A stretch of DNA of 64,000 bases from Sphingomonas sp. HITSZ_GF (GCF_029543155.1 NZ_JARQXA010000006.1:62001-126000), one strand, 5' to 3'; positions 46,753 to 57,504 are shown, counted from the first letter of the stretch. Numbers and translations are program-made. The notes: generated by a model from the letters alone, not told the origin.

Positions 46753-47289
46753 CTAGCTCAGCGGGGGCTCGCCAAGGTCCTCGTGCACCATGTCGATCTC
46801 GCGGACGCCGCGGTTGCGGCGCGCGGTGTTGACCAGCTCGCGCAGCCGCTCGCGGCGGAGGCGGGCCTTGGCGACGTCGCGGATCACCAGCGGGGCCTCG
46901 CGCGTGGTCTCGTCCGACGAGGCGATGCTGATCGTGCCGATGTCGGCCAGCTGGTTGATGATCGAGAAATCGATGCGGACGTCCTTCACCCGGTAGAGCT
47001 CGATCTCGTCGATCGACTTCTGGAGGATGCCCTTGTGGAGGATCAGCCGGTCCTCGGTAATCTCATAGGCGACGCCGAGATTTTCGAACCATTTTAGGAT
47101 CAGCACCACGATCGCGACGGCGAGCAGCAGTGGCGCAACCCAGGCGGCGCCGACCAGCGTGCCCTGGGCGAGGAAGTAGAAGCTGCCGATCAGCCCGGCG
47201 AGGAACAGGAAGCAGGTGCCCCAGCCGGCGAGCGTGCCGAGCAGCCAGCCGAGTGTGGAAGAGCGGAAACGGTCCAGGATCTGCGGCAT
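46753..47289 (-). CDS. Bacterial PH-domain membrane protein
   Basis: 178 residues from ATG 47289. Two membrane helices (LGWLLGTLAGWGTCFLFLAGL and WVAPLLLAVAIVVLILKWF) precede a bPH2-type domain (YEITEDRLILHKGILQKSIDEIELYRVKDVRID), as in YdbS/YdbT proteins. Function in the membrane is undetermined. Confidence 0.82.
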   Translation of the reverse strand: MPQILDRFRSSTLGWLLGTLAGWGTCFLFLAGLIGSFYFLAQGTLVGAAWVAPLLLAVAIVVLILKWFENLGVAYEITEDRLILHKGILQKSIDEIELYRVKDVRIDFSIINQLADIGTISIASSDETTREAPLVIRDVAKARLRRERLRELVNTARRNRGVREIDMVHEDLGEPPLS

Positions 47290-47430
47290 TCGAGCGCTCC
47301 GTCGGGAATTCGAGCGGAGGATAGCGCGGATCGGCGGCGCGTGAAGCGGATTCCTTCCTGGCCGGGGACGGGCCGCCGGCGAGGCCGGTGGTTGAGAGGG
47401 AACGCCGCCAGCGGCATCGCTTGTGGCAAG

Positions 47431-47480
47431 CCCCTCCACCAGCCTGCGGCTGGTCCCCCTCCCCTTCCGGGGGAGGATTT
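47431..47480. repeat. Half of a CT-rich nested palindromic element
   Basis: CCCCTCCACCAGCCTGCGGC followed by TGGTCCCCCTCC and a GGGGGAGGATTT end matches the right half of the element at 57505-57638. It abuts the stop codon of the TadE-like gene and may serve as its terminator. Confidence 0.65.
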
Positions 47481-48200
47481 CTAGCTCGTATATTTGTCGC
47501 AGGTCGAGCGGGTGGCGGTGGGCGAGGGATTGTAGAGCTGGGCGAAGTCGCGGCGGTCGCGGACGATGAACGAGGCGACATAGTGGAGCTTGGCCGGTCC
47601 CATGAAGGTGGAGCCGAACAGCCGCTGATAATCATAGTTCACTTCGACGAAGATCAGCCCCGAGCCGCTGGGTGCGGTGACCATCGCGCCGGGATCGCCC
47701 ATGCCATTGGGGACTGCGGTGCCGGCGTTGCCCTGGGTGGCATCGGTGCCGGCGGTGGTGCTGGTGGTGCCGTAGCTGCTGTCATAGCCGCTGCCCGACT
47801 TCCTGCCGAAGCAGCGCTGCCAGTGGATGCGCTGGACCGGCGCGGAATCGTAGCTCTGCTGGACATATTCGAGGCTCGACAGGATCACCCGGCCATTGGC
47901 GCCGATGTTGATCGCACTGCCCTGCAGGCGCGTCGCCTGGAGCGCGTTGTTGATGTCGATCTCGCGCAGCTGGACCACCGAGCTCGAGCTGCTCATCAGG
48001 CCGAGCCGCGAGCCGTTGTCGGCGAGGTTCGAGGCAAGCTGGCTGACGCGCAGATTGGTGATGGCGAGGTTCGCGGTCTCGACGCCGTAGCAGCCGAGCA
48101 CAAGCACCACCGGCAGCGCGAAGGCGAATTCGAGCAGCGCCAGGCCCGAACGATCGGCGGCGACGCGGCGGAGGAGCGCGAGGAGGCGGAAGGGCTTCAT
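47481..48200 (-). CDS. TadE/TadG-like pilus assembly protein
   Basis: 239 residues. The N-terminus has a short basic leader, RSGLALLEFAFALPVVLVLG, the TadE-type pseudopilin segment with Glu at the cleavage-relative position, and a periplasmic body. The start overlaps the stop of the gene before it (ATGA). It is the last gene of a three-gene unit with 48197-48793 and 48790-50547. No Tad ATPase or secretin is in the window. Confidence 0.8.
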   Translation of the reverse strand: MKPFRLLALLRRVAADRSGLALLEFAFALPVVLVLGCYGVETANLAITNLRVSQLASNLADNGSRLGLMSSSSSVVQLREIDINNALQATRLQGSAINIGANGRVILSSLEYVQQSYDSAPVQRIHWQRCFGRKSGSGYDSSYGTTSTTAGTDATQGNAGTAVPNGMGDPGAMVTAPSGSGLIFVEVNYDYQRLFGSTFMGPAKLHYVASFIVRDRRDFAQLYNPSPTATRSTCDKYTS

Positions 48201-48793
48201 GTGCAGACTGTCGCGGGCGAGGGGGTGTTCTGGGTGGCGTAGGGCTGGTTCATCAGCGTGGTGGCGGCGCTGAGCGTCGCGGTGCCCGCCCAGCCGAGCA
48301 GCTTCACCACCGGGAACAGCCGCGAATAGGTGATCTTGACGGTATAGACGGTGACGTCGTTGGCGCCGCCCTGGCCGGCGCGGCCGGCATCGGCGTCCCA
48401 CTGGCCGTTGCCGTTGACGTCGGTATAGCATTCGCCGGTCTCGCGGGTGCCGTTGCCGTTGCTGTCGACGAACGGCTCGGGCGCGACGGCCGAGAAGCTG
48501 GTGTAGCTGAGCCGGGTGGGCGAGCCGCTGGCGAAGACGGCGCTGGGGGCGACGGCCTTGACCTGGGTGAGCACGCGCGCGTCGATCGTCGCCGGGGTGG
48601 CGCCCTGGATGCCGCTGTCGCGCCCGGCCTTCTGCACCGCGCCGGTGACCACCGACTGGACATAGGCCTGATAGCCGAGCTCCATCATCCCCATCATCAG
48701 CACGAGCATCACCGGCAGCACGATCGCGAACTCGATCACCGTGGCGCCGCGCCGGTCGCGCGCGAGCGAGGCCAGGCGGCGCCGGCGGATCAC
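48197..48793 (-). CDS. TadE-like minor pseudopilin
   Basis: 198 residues from a GTG that overlaps the stop of the vWA gene (GTGA). The N-terminal segment RRGATVIEFAIVLPVMLVLMMG is a classical TadE signal. The periplasmic part includes VDSNGNGTRETGECYTDVNGNGQWDAD, two Ca-binding-like Asn/Asp loops, and a C-terminal Cys. Middle gene of the trio. Confidence 0.82.
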   Translation of the reverse strand: MIRRRRLASLARDRRGATVIEFAIVLPVMLVLMMGMMELGYQAYVQSVVTGAVQKAGRDSGIQGATPATIDARVLTQVKAVAPSAVFASGSPTRLSYTSFSAVAPEPFVDSNGNGTRETGECYTDVNGNGQWDADAGRAGQGGANDVTVYTVKITYSRLFPVVKLLGWAGTATLSAATTLMNQPYATQNTPSPATVCT

Positions 48794-50547
48794 TGCGACA
48801 CGCGGAGCATCGCCACCTGCTTGGCGATGTTGGCGAAGGCCGTCGAGAGCCCCGAGCCGGTGGTGGTGGCGAGCGCCTGGCTGGCGGTGGTGGCGCAGCT
48901 CTTCATCTCGGTGGTCGCCGAGCTGTCGATCGTCACCGTCCACACCTGGATGTTGCGCGCCTTGGCGGCGCTGCACTCGGCCAGGAAACGGGCGTTGTGA
49001 TAGGCCTTGAGGTTGGTGAAGTCGCCGCCGCTGACCCTGCGGTCATAAAATTCGTTGCCGTACATGCCATAGACGCCGGTGTTGGGCGACATGTCGCCAT
49101 CGGTGAGGAACACGATGACGCGGTTGGGGGCCTGGCGCGCCGGCCAGGCGGCGGTGTCGGCGGCGAAGATGCCGGTGGGCGAGAGCAGCCGCGTGCCCCA
49201 GATCATCCCGGTATCGTGATAGGTGCCGCCGATCGGCCGGAAATCGGTGGCGTTGACATAGTTCGACACCTGGGTGCGCGACATCACTGCCAGCCGCGCG
49301 ACCGGCTTGCCGCACGAGACATAGCCCGCCTGGTAATAGGGCGTGGTGCCGATATTGGGGTGGCTCGAGCTGTCGCCGGTCGAATTGGCGGTGGCGGTGC
49401 TGCCGTAGTTGTTGCGCGCGTAGAACAGCTCGGGCCACATCGGCTTCCACTGGGTGTCGATGTTCGAATTGGGCGGCAGATCGGGATCGAGGTCATAGGG
49501 CAGCGAAGACTGGCTGAAGCTGGTCGTGCCCGCGGTGGTGGCGCGCTCCTCGATGCAGCCGGTCCAGCGATTGGTGGCGCTGCCGGTCTTGCTGGGATCG
49601 GTGACGGCGTTGCCCGCCACGAAGTTGCGCACGTCGAAGGCGAGCTGCTGGTAGCGCCAGGTGGGCGTGCCGAAGGACGTGCCCGTCTGGTAGCGCGACT
49701 CATAGTTCCACTGGGTGTTCGCGCTGCCCGAGCCGCCGACCATATAGGCGGGCGAGATCGAGACGATCGCCTTCCCGGCGTTCACCGTCGAGGTGTAGGT
49801 GACGAAGCCGTAGCGGATATGGGTCGACGGGTCCGCGGCCGAGGCCATGGTGTCGTAGAAGCTCATGACCGCCGAGCGCAGCGCCGCGATGCGCGAGCCG
49901 CTCTTCTCGGGGACATAATAGGCAGTGCTGCCCGGATAGCCGGCGACGCTGTCGTTGCCGCTGCCGGCGCCGTCGGCCGGGCGAGAATAGCTCGTCGTGC
50001 CTGCCGAGCCGACATAGTTGTTGCACGCGGTGTCGTCGTCCTGCGGCAGGCAGGCCATCGAGCCGGTGGTGTCGAGCACGAAGATCACATCGGTGTCGGC
50101 GACGTCATAGGTCGCCTCGCAGGTGACGGTGATCGCCTGGGTCGGCACGCCGAACATCGACATCACGGTCATCGGCACGTTCGCCGTCGCGGTGCCCGCG
50201 ACCTGGGCGTTCGAGGTCTTGCTCGGCGTGAAGCTGGCGGTGGTGGTCTTGAACCAGCCGGTGCGGAAATTGTTGTTGAAGAAGGTCTGCGCCTGGGCGG
50301 TGGCGGTGGAGTCCAGCGTGGTGTTCGACAGCGAGCTGTCGGTCATGAACTTGCGGCCGGCGAGCACGCCGGCGTCACAGGCCTGCTGGAGGCGCGTCTT
50401 GACCACATACATGCGCGCCGAATCGAGGGCGCAGCCGCAAAAGGCGGCCAGCGGGACGAGCATCGCCGCCATCATCGCCAAGGTATTGCCGCGGCGGTCC
50501 CGCGCGAGCCGCGCCATGAACCCCGAAGGCCGAAAATCCTCGTTCAC
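48790..50547 (-). CDS. TadG-like protein with von Willebrand factor A domain
   Basis: 585 residues. The TadG head RRGNTLAMMAAMLVPLAAFCGC anchors it in the membrane. The vWA domain begins VIFVLDTTGSM with a MIDAS motif (Asp159, Thr161, Ser163) and continues to the C-terminus with FLTDGDMSPN. Many Ser/Thr/Gly-rich loops contain Cys pairs. It heads the trio, probably acting in a Tad pilus or related surface complex. Confidence 0.85.
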   Translation of the reverse strand: MNEDFRPSGFMARLARDRRGNTLAMMAAMLVPLAAFCGCALDSARMYVVKTRLQQACDAGVLAGRKFMTDSSLSNTTLDSTATAQAQTFFNNNFRTGWFKTTTASFTPSKTSNAQVAGTATANVPMTVMSMFGVPTQAITVTCEATYDVADTDVIFVLDTTGSMACLPQDDDTACNNYVGSAGTTSYSRPADGAGSGNDSVAGYPGSTAYYVPEKSGSRIAALRSAVMSFYDTMASAADPSTHIRYGFVTYTSTVNAGKAIVSISPAYMVGGSGSANTQWNYESRYQTGTSFGTPTWRYQQLAFDVRNFVAGNAVTDPSKTGSATNRWTGCIEERATTAGTTSFSQSSLPYDLDPDLPPNSNIDTQWKPMWPELFYARNNYGSTATANSTGDSSSHPNIGTTPYYQAGYVSCGKPVARLAVMSRTQVSNYVNATDFRPIGGTYHDTGMIWGTRLLSPTGIFAADTAAWPARQAPNRVIVFLTDGDMSPNTGVYGMYGNEFYDRRVSGGDFTNLKAYHNARFLAECSAAKARNIQVWTVTIDSSATTEMKSCATTASQALATTTGSGLSTAFANIAKQVAMLRVSQ

Positions 50548-50655
50548 CCAACGCTCCGGACTCGGCGGGCCAAAAAGGCCCTACCGGACTCCGGAAATAT
50601 ACGGGAAACATAAAGAGAGGGTTTTCGTCGCCCTAGGGGTTGCCCCTTAAGGGCT

Positions 50656-51096
50656 TCAGTCGCCCGGTGCCGGATCGCCGGCGCCGACGACTTTCGCGTC
50701 GAGTTTCAAGGTCTTGCCGCTGGCGAACGACAGGCTGAGCGGGATCTTCTGCCCGGGCTTCACTGCCGGCCCGATCGAAAAGAGCATCACGTGGCGGCCA
50801 CCGGGCGCGAAGGCGAGCGTGCCGCCGGCGGGGACGGCGACGTCCTTGAGCGGCGCCATCGACATCATGCCGTGATCGCCCTTCATGCTCTCGTGCAGCT
50901 CGGCCCGGATCGCCGCCGGGGTGGAGACTGCGAGCAGCGTGTCCTGCGCCGGCCCGCCATGGACGGTGAAATAGGCCGCGCCCGGCTGTCCGGCGACCGC
51001 CGGCAGGCGCACCCAGCCGCCGTCTGCCGCCAATTCCCCCTTGGGCGCACAGGCCGAAAGTAACGATACCGAAACGATCGCGAGAACCAGCCGCAT
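50656..51096 (-). CDS. PCu(A)C-type periplasmic copper chaperone
   Basis: 146 residues; ATG 51096 follows GGGAG, while the ATG at 51111 has none. Lipobox SLLSAC. Copper ligands are arranged as H-E-S-M, MMSM and GGRHVMLF, matching H(M)x10Mx21HxM. These proteins deliver Cu(I) to cytochrome oxidase. The gene is divergent from dnaK. Confidence 0.9.
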   Translation of the reverse strand: MRLVLAIVSVSLLSACAPKGELAADGGWVRLPAVAGQPGAAYFTVHGGPAQDTLLAVSTPAAIRAELHESMKGDHGMMSMAPLKDVAVPAGGTLAFAPGGRHVMLFSIGPAVKPGQKIPLSLSFASGKTLKLDAKVVGAGDPAPGD

Positions 51097-51140
51097 CCGC
51101 GTAACTCCCATTTCGGGAAAGCCTGTAGAAAGCCGTGCTT

Positions 51141-51168
51141 CTTGCGGCAAGCGCAGGCGCACCTATAT
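51141..51168 (+). promoter_or_regulatory. Heat-shock (sigma-32) promoter of dnaK
   Basis: CTTG (51141-51144) and CCTATAT (51162-51168) with a 17-bp spacer match the alphaproteobacterial RpoH consensus CTTG-N17-CYTATNT. It lies 88 bp before dnaK. Confidence 0.65.
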
Positions 51169-51256
51169 CCGGCAACGTGATCGGTTCTCCGCGCTGCCTC
51201 AAAGCAGGGGCGTGGGGGCCAAGTGTTTGAATTTTACTGGGGGCCAACGAGGGACC

Positions 51257-53167
<1,911 letters not shown>

Positions 53168-53173
53168 ACCAAA

Positions 53174-53287
53174 AGCTCCCTCTCCCCTCCGGGGAGAGGG
53201 CTGGGGAGAGGGGCATGATCATTAGCGTTCCGCTTGTCGCGCCTCTCTGCCCCTCTCCCAACCCTCTCCCCGGAGGGGAGAGGGCTA
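53174..53287. repeat. CT-rich palindromic element between dnaK and dnaJ
   Basis: Arms AGCTCCCTCTCCCCTCC..GGGGAGAGGG.. and their complement flank a 30-bp centre. It is the same architecture as the element in uvrA. In an mRNA it would fold into a large hairpin between the two chaperone genes and may lower dnaJ relative to dnaK expression. Confidence 0.8.
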
Positions 53288-53297
53288 TGAGGGCCGA

Positions 53298-54425
53298 ATG
53301 ACCACCGAAGTCGATTTCTACGAGCTGCTCGAAGTCGAGCGCACTGCGGACGAGGCCACGCTCAAGTCCGCCTATCGCAAGCTCGCGATCAAATATCACC
53401 CCGACAAGAATGCCGGGTGCAAGGATCATGAGGCCAAGTTCAAGGCGATCAACGAAGCCTATGACTGCCTGAAGGATCCGCAGAAGCGCGCGGCCTATGA
53501 CCGGTTCGGCCATGCGGCCTTCAAGAACGGCATGGGTGGTGGCGGTGGCGCCGGGCATGGCCCGCAGGATTTCGGCGCGTTCAGCGACATCTTCGAAAGC
53601 GTGTTCGGCGAGTTCATGGGCGGCGCCCGCGGCGGCGGCCGCCAGGTGCGCCGTGGCGCGGACCTGCGCTACGACATGGAGATCAGCCTCGAGCAGGCGT
53701 TCGAGGGCACGACCAGCGAGATCACCGTCGACGTATCCGGCCATTGCGAGACGTGCGACGGCACCGGCGCCAAGCCGGGGACCAAGGCGACCCAGTGCAA
53801 ATATTGCGGCGGGCACGGCAAGGTGCGCGCGCAGCAGGGCTTCTTTATGGTCGAGCGCGCCTGCCATCATTGCCACGGCGCCGGCGAGATCATCGACGAG
53901 CCGTGCCGCGACTGCCGTGGCGAGGGCCGGGCGGACAAGACCAAGACGCTGAAGATCAACGTGCCCCCCGGCGTGGACGAAGGCACGCGGATTCGCCTGC
54001 AGGGCGAGGGCGAGGCGGGCGCGCGCGGTGCCCCGGCCGGCGACCTCTACATTTTCCTGCACGTCAAGAAGCACGCGATCTTCGAGCGCGAGGGCACCAA
54101 CCTGTTCGCGCATGCGCCGATCAGCTTCACCACCGCGGCGCTGGGCGGCGAGATCGTCATTCCCGGGCTGGACGGCGAGAAGCATGCGATCAAGATCGCG
54201 GCGGGCACGCAAAGCGGCCGCGAGCTGCGCCAGCGCGGTGCCGGCATGCCGGTGCTGCAGGGGCGCGGGCGCGGCGACCTAGTCGTCGAGCTGGTTGTCG
54301 AGATGCCGACCAAGCTGACTGCCAAGCAGCGCGAGCTGCTGGAGGCGTTCCGCGAGACCGAGACGGGCGAGGAATGCCCGCAGGCCACGGGGTTCTTCGC
54401 GAAGTTGAAGGCAGCGCTGGGCTAG
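53298..54425 (+). CDS. dnaJ: Chaperone DnaJ (Hsp40)
   Basis: 375 residues: J domain with the HPD motif (YHPDKNAG), Gly/Phe-rich linker (GMGGGGGAGHGPQDFG), four CxxCxGxG zinc repeats (CETCDGTG, CKYCGGHG, CHHCHGAG, CRDCRGEG) and the C-terminal substrate domains. Stimulates DnaK ATP hydrolysis. Located 130 bp after dnaK. Confidence 0.98.
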   Translation: MTTEVDFYELLEVERTADEATLKSAYRKLAIKYHPDKNAGCKDHEAKFKAINEAYDCLKDPQKRAAYDRFGHAAFKNGMGGGGGAGHGPQDFGAFSDIFESVFGEFMGGARGGGRQVRRGADLRYDMEISLEQAFEGTTSEITVDVSGHCETCDGTGAKPGTKATQCKYCGGHGKVRAQQGFFMVERACHHCHGAGEIIDEPCRDCRGEGRADKTKTLKINVPPGVDEGTRIRLQGEGEAGARGAPAGDLYIFLHVKKHAIFEREGTNLFAHAPISFTTAALGGEIVIPGLDGEKHAIKIAAGTQSGRELRQRGAGMPVLQGRGRGDLVVELVVEMPTKLTAKQRELLEAFRETETGEECPQATGFFAKLKAALG

Positions 54426-54448
54426 GTTTTAGCCGTTTCAGCATTTTC

Positions 54449-54582
54449 AATCCTCCCTCGGAGGGGGAGGGGGACCAGCGAAGCTGGTGGAGGGGTATTC
54501 TCCGCGGGCTATATCGCTTGAGGCGCGCTACCCCTCCACCACCGCTCCGCGGCGGTCCCCCTCCCCCTCCGGGGGAGGATTT
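54449..54582. repeat. CT-rich nested palindromic element after dnaJ
   Basis: About 134 bp; ends AATCCTCC/GGAGGATT and inner arms ACCAGC-GAAGCTGGT and CTCCACCACCGCTCC/GGCGG form a branched stem. The centre includes TATATCGCTTGAGGCGCGC. Related to 57505-57638; it sits between the convergent dnaJ and YdcF-like genes. Confidence 0.8.
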
Positions 54583-54588
54583 AGTAGC

Positions 54589-55869
54589 TCAAGGATCGAG
54601 CGGGTCCTGGGCGTCTCGGTGCAGCGCGGCGGGAAGCGCGCGCCACTCCATTTCATAGGGCCCGAGCTGGCGGCCGCGGACGATGGGCTGATAGCCCAGT
54701 TCGGCGTCGAGCCGCTGGCCGAAGCCGTCCGAGGCCACGCCGGTGATGTGCGAGGCGCTAGACGTCACGATCGACGGGCGATCCATCGGCAGCCCGTAGC
54801 GGAAGATCAGCCGCGCGGCGTTGCGGAAGTTGGTGGTGGTGTGGCGCGCCGCCGGCTCGATCAGCACCGCGCTTGCCGGGATGCCGTAGCGCTCGACCAG
54901 CTCCCGCTTCATGCTCATCGCTTCGAATATATCGGTATGCACCGGGTGGACCGCCCCGCCCGAGACGATGAGGAACGGCGCCTTGCCTTCGCGGTAGAGC
55001 TGGGCGGCGCGCATCGTGCGCAGCTTGCCGATGGCGCTGATGCCCGTGCCGAGCGTGCCGGGGCCGCTGCCGAGCACCAGGATCGACGCATAGGGATAGC
55101 GCGACCAGGCGGTGCCCGCCACGCGCGCGACGGCGGCGGCGTTCTCGCGCCGCTCGAGCGGGGTGCTGATCCGTACCAGCTCGCGATCGTTGAGATAGAG
55201 CAGGGTCAGCGCGAACTGGAGCGGCTCGGCGAAGACGGAGGCGTCGGCCGGCATGCCGCGCGCGCCGATGTCCGCCGCCTCGGCGAGCAGGCGGCCAAAG
55301 GCGGGATCGTCGGGCTTGAAGTCGCCCGAATCGATCTTGGGATAGCGGGGCGCCTCGGCCAGGCCGAAGACGCGGTAGATGCGGTTCATGCCCGCCGCAG
55401 CGTCCGCCCAGGCGGCGCGGATCAGATCGGCATCGCCTTTCGCGGCATGGCGCTGGAAGGCGCCCGACGGGCGCAGATGCCGGGCGGCGATCCCGGCGAT
55501 GCGCGGATCGGTTGCCAGCGCGGCGCCGACCGCGTCGATCTCCTCTGGGCGCCACAGCATCGCCTCGACCCGGCATCTCGCGCTTTCGGCCCCGCAGCCA
55601 GCGAGCGCCGCGGCGATGCGCTGCGCGCGCTCCGCCTTGATCCGGGCAAGTCTGGGCGAGGCGAGGATCGCTGCGCGATATTCGGGGACGCGCTCGAGCA
55701 GGGTGAGCAGGTAGAAATTCTCGTCCTGCACCGCCGAGCCGCTATGCACCCAGGCATAGCCGCGGTCCGGCAGGGCAGGTGCGTGCTGGGCGGATGCCGG
55801 CGGGGCCGGGGGCAGGGTGGATGCGCCCAGCGTGGCGCCGAGCAGGGCAGTGGCGAGGCGGAGGCGCAA
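54589..55869 (-). CDS. YdcF/SanA-like DUF218 family protein
   Basis: 426 residues from a TTG at 55869 behind AGGAAG. The signal peptide ends near ASAQH. The C-terminal half contains ILVLGSGPGTLG, FLIVSGGAVHP, EAMSMKRELVERYGIP and EPAARHTTTNFRNA, the DUF218 pattern. The N-terminal half (about 30-230) is a helical extension. DUF218 proteins (SanA, ElyC) affect envelope integrity; the biochemical role is unsettled. Confidence 0.8.
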   Translation of the reverse strand: MRLRLATALLGATLGASTLPPAPPASAQHAPALPDRGYAWVHSGSAVQDENFYLLTLLERVPEYRAAILASPRLARIKAERAQRIAAALAGCGAESARCRVEAMLWRPEEIDAVGAALATDPRIAGIAARHLRPSGAFQRHAAKGDADLIRAAWADAAAGMNRIYRVFGLAEAPRYPKIDSGDFKPDDPAFGRLLAEAADIGARGMPADASVFAEPLQFALTLLYLNDRELVRISTPLERRENAAAVARVAGTAWSRYPYASILVLGSGPGTLGTGISAIGKLRTMRAAQLYREGKAPFLIVSGGAVHPVHTDIFEAMSMKRELVERYGIPASAVLIEPAARHTTTNFRNAARLIFRYGLPMDRPSIVTSSASHITGVASDGFGQRLDAELGYQPIVRGRQLGPYEMEWRALPAALHRDAQDPLDP

Positions 55870-55959
55870 TTCGGATCTTCCTGTCAGGTGCGAGGCGATG
55901 GCGGGGCTCTTCTATACGCCCGGATGTTGCGGCGTCACGACACCGCGCCGCCTGCATCA

Positions 55960-55973
55960 TTACGTTAACGTAA
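55960..55973. promoter_or_regulatory. Palindrome TTACGTTAACGTAA, LiuR/MerR-like operator
   Basis: A perfect 14-bp palindrome in the intergenic region upstream of the glycine-zipper gene. Its core equals the TTACGTnnACGTAA type bound by LiuR-family MerR regulators of branched-chain amino acid breakdown. No liu genes are nearby. Confidence 0.4.
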
Positions 55974-56067
55974 GCTGCAAGGGCAGTTCAGCATCGCCTC
56001 AGGCCGACTCGCATAGAAGTTCTTCCATACCCGGTGCCAAGGCGCCGGCCAGAAGAGGAGAAAGATC

Positions 56068-56451
56068 ATGCGTAAGACGCTTCTGGGCCTCGCGGCCATG
56101 GCCGTTGCCCTGCCGACCCTGTCCACCCCCGCGAGCGCGCAGCGCTATGGCGGTGGCTACCAGGATCATGGCCGCTACGAGCGCCACTATGACAATCGCG
56201 GCTATGACCGTGGCTACAATGACCGCGGCTATTACAACGGCCCGACCTGGCGTGGGCGCGACGGCCGCAACTATTGCCGCCGCTCGGACGGCACGACGGG
56301 CCTGCTGATCGGCGGTGTCGCCGGCGCGCTGGTCGGCCGCAGCATCGACCGCTACGGTGATCGCGCCCCGGGCACGCTGCTCGGCGCCCTGGGCGGCGCG
56401 CTGATCGGTCAGGCGATCGACAAGGACAATGGTGGCCGTCGCTGCCGCTAA
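56068..56451 (+). CDS. Glycine-zipper surface protein, paralogue 3 of 3
   Basis: 127 residues with a signal peptide (TLSTPASAQ). A Tyr/Gly/Arg repeat segment (YNDRGYYNGPTW) precedes RDGRNYCRRSDGTTGL, a glycine-zipper pair (GGVAGALVGRSID and GALGGALIGQAID) and the end GRRCR. Closest in layout to the protein at 24254-24613. Its start follows AGAAGAGGAGAAAG. Confidence 0.82.
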   Translation: MRKTLLGLAAMAVALPTLSTPASAQRYGGGYQDHGRYERHYDNRGYDRGYNDRGYYNGPTWRGRDGRNYCRRSDGTTGLLIGGVAGALVGRSIDRYGDRAPGTLLGALGGALIGQAIDKDNGGRRCR

Positions 56452-56475
56452 GTCCTTCGGAATTGGAGTGGAGGC

Positions 56476-56510
56476 AGGGGCCTGGTGGAAACGCCGGGCC
56501 CTTTCTCTTT
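56476..56510 (+). terminator. Intrinsic terminator after glycine-zipper gene 3
   Basis: The stem AGGGGCCTGG/CCGGGCCCT with loop TGGAAACG is followed by TTCTCTTT, 25 bp after the stop. The stem resembles the terminator at 25949-25984. Confidence 0.65.
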
Positions 56511-56596
56511 GTCAGGCCGGCAGGCCGTAGCTGTCGATCCATGACTTTCGCTATGCGGCTTATGTGATGGAGGGGCTGGCACTCCGGTAGCCCATT

Positions 56597-56675
56597 GTTC
56601 CCCGGCGAAAGCCGGGGCCCAGGGTCACAAGCGACGCGGCAGAGAAACCCTGGGCCCCGGCTTTCGCCGGGGAAC
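56597..56675. repeat. Palindromic intergenic repeat (copy 2)
   Basis: Arms at 56597-56625 and 56647-56675 start GTTCCCCGGCGAAAGCCGGG; the centre (CACAAGCGACGCGGCAGAGAA) matches copy 1 at 26033-26108 with minor changes. Confidence 0.85.
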
Positions 56676-56684
56676 ATGCGTGCT

Positions 56685-57488
56685 TCACCGCCCGTCATCG
56701 CTCCAGTGCGGCGGGTCGCTGATCAGCTTGACCACGCCGTACGTCGCGCCGAGCTTGTGGAGGTCGGGATTGTCGCCCGATCGCGGGGCGCCGAGTTCGC
56801 GGAGCTTGCCCTGCTTGTCCTTGATCCGCAGCGTGCCGGTCCATGCGATCGTCATGTCGATCGCGCGGCCCTCGATATGGCGCGAGGTGAGCGACGGTTC
56901 GAAGGCGATCTGGAACAATGCCATCATCTGCTGGGCGCCTGCCTTGGATCTGGCCAGGTCGCCATGATCCCATTGGATCTTGAGACCCGGAAGCGCTGGG
57001 ACCTTGGCCGGAGCCACCGATCCCTTCGCCACGCACCAGCTATAGTGCATCAGATGCGCGCGGATCGCGTTGCGGCGGGTGGCCGAGACAGTGACGCTGG
57101 CGCCGGCGTCCTTGAGCGCCTTGAGGAAGGCGGCGACGTTGGCCTGGAAGGGCTGGACGAGATCGGCGACTGCGGCGCTGTTCGGATATCTCGCCTGGTT
57201 GGCGTTCCACCAGTCGGCGCCGGAGAGCGGCGGGCGGGCACCCTGGCCGGCGGCGAGCGCGGTCCAGGTCTTGCCGCCGGGGGAAATCAGCCCGTCGGGC
57301 CTGGCGGCGCCCAGCACCTGCGCCTGATAGCCGGTGATCGCCGCGATCGTGAGCGGCCCGCATTCGCCGCTGGTGGGAAGCAGCTTCTGCCCGGTGGCGC
57401 CGAGCCAGTCGTTGAGCAGATGCTGGACGACAAGGACGTCGGCCAGGTCGTTGACGCCGTTCTTCCCCACCGATGCGCCGATTGGCAT
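56685..57488 (-). CDS. Peptidoglycan-binding, M15-like carboxypeptidase domain protein
   Basis: 267 residues from ATG 57488 with GGAGAGAGGG upstream. An N-terminal peptidoglycan-binding helix bundle (VVQHLLNDWLGATGQ to GLISPGGKTWTAL) is followed by an M15/VanY-like domain with SRHIEGRAIDMTI (zinc-binding His and Asp) and SDPPHWSDDG. No signal peptide is present, so it resembles phage endolysins or secreted effectors rather than housekeeping enzymes. Confidence 0.75.
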   Translation of the reverse strand: MPIGASVGKNGVNDLADVLVVQHLLNDWLGATGQKLLPTSGECGPLTIAAITGYQAQVLGAARPDGLISPGGKTWTALAAGQGARPPLSGADWWNANQARYPNSAAVADLVQPFQANVAAFLKALKDAGASVTVSATRRNAIRAHLMHYSWCVAKGSVAPAKVPALPGLKIQWDHGDLARSKAGAQQMMALFQIAFEPSLTSRHIEGRAIDMTIAWTGTLRIKDKQGKLRELGAPRSGDNPDLHKLGATYGVVKLISDPPHWSDDGR

Positions 57489-57504
57489 GTGAACCCTCTC
57501 TCCA

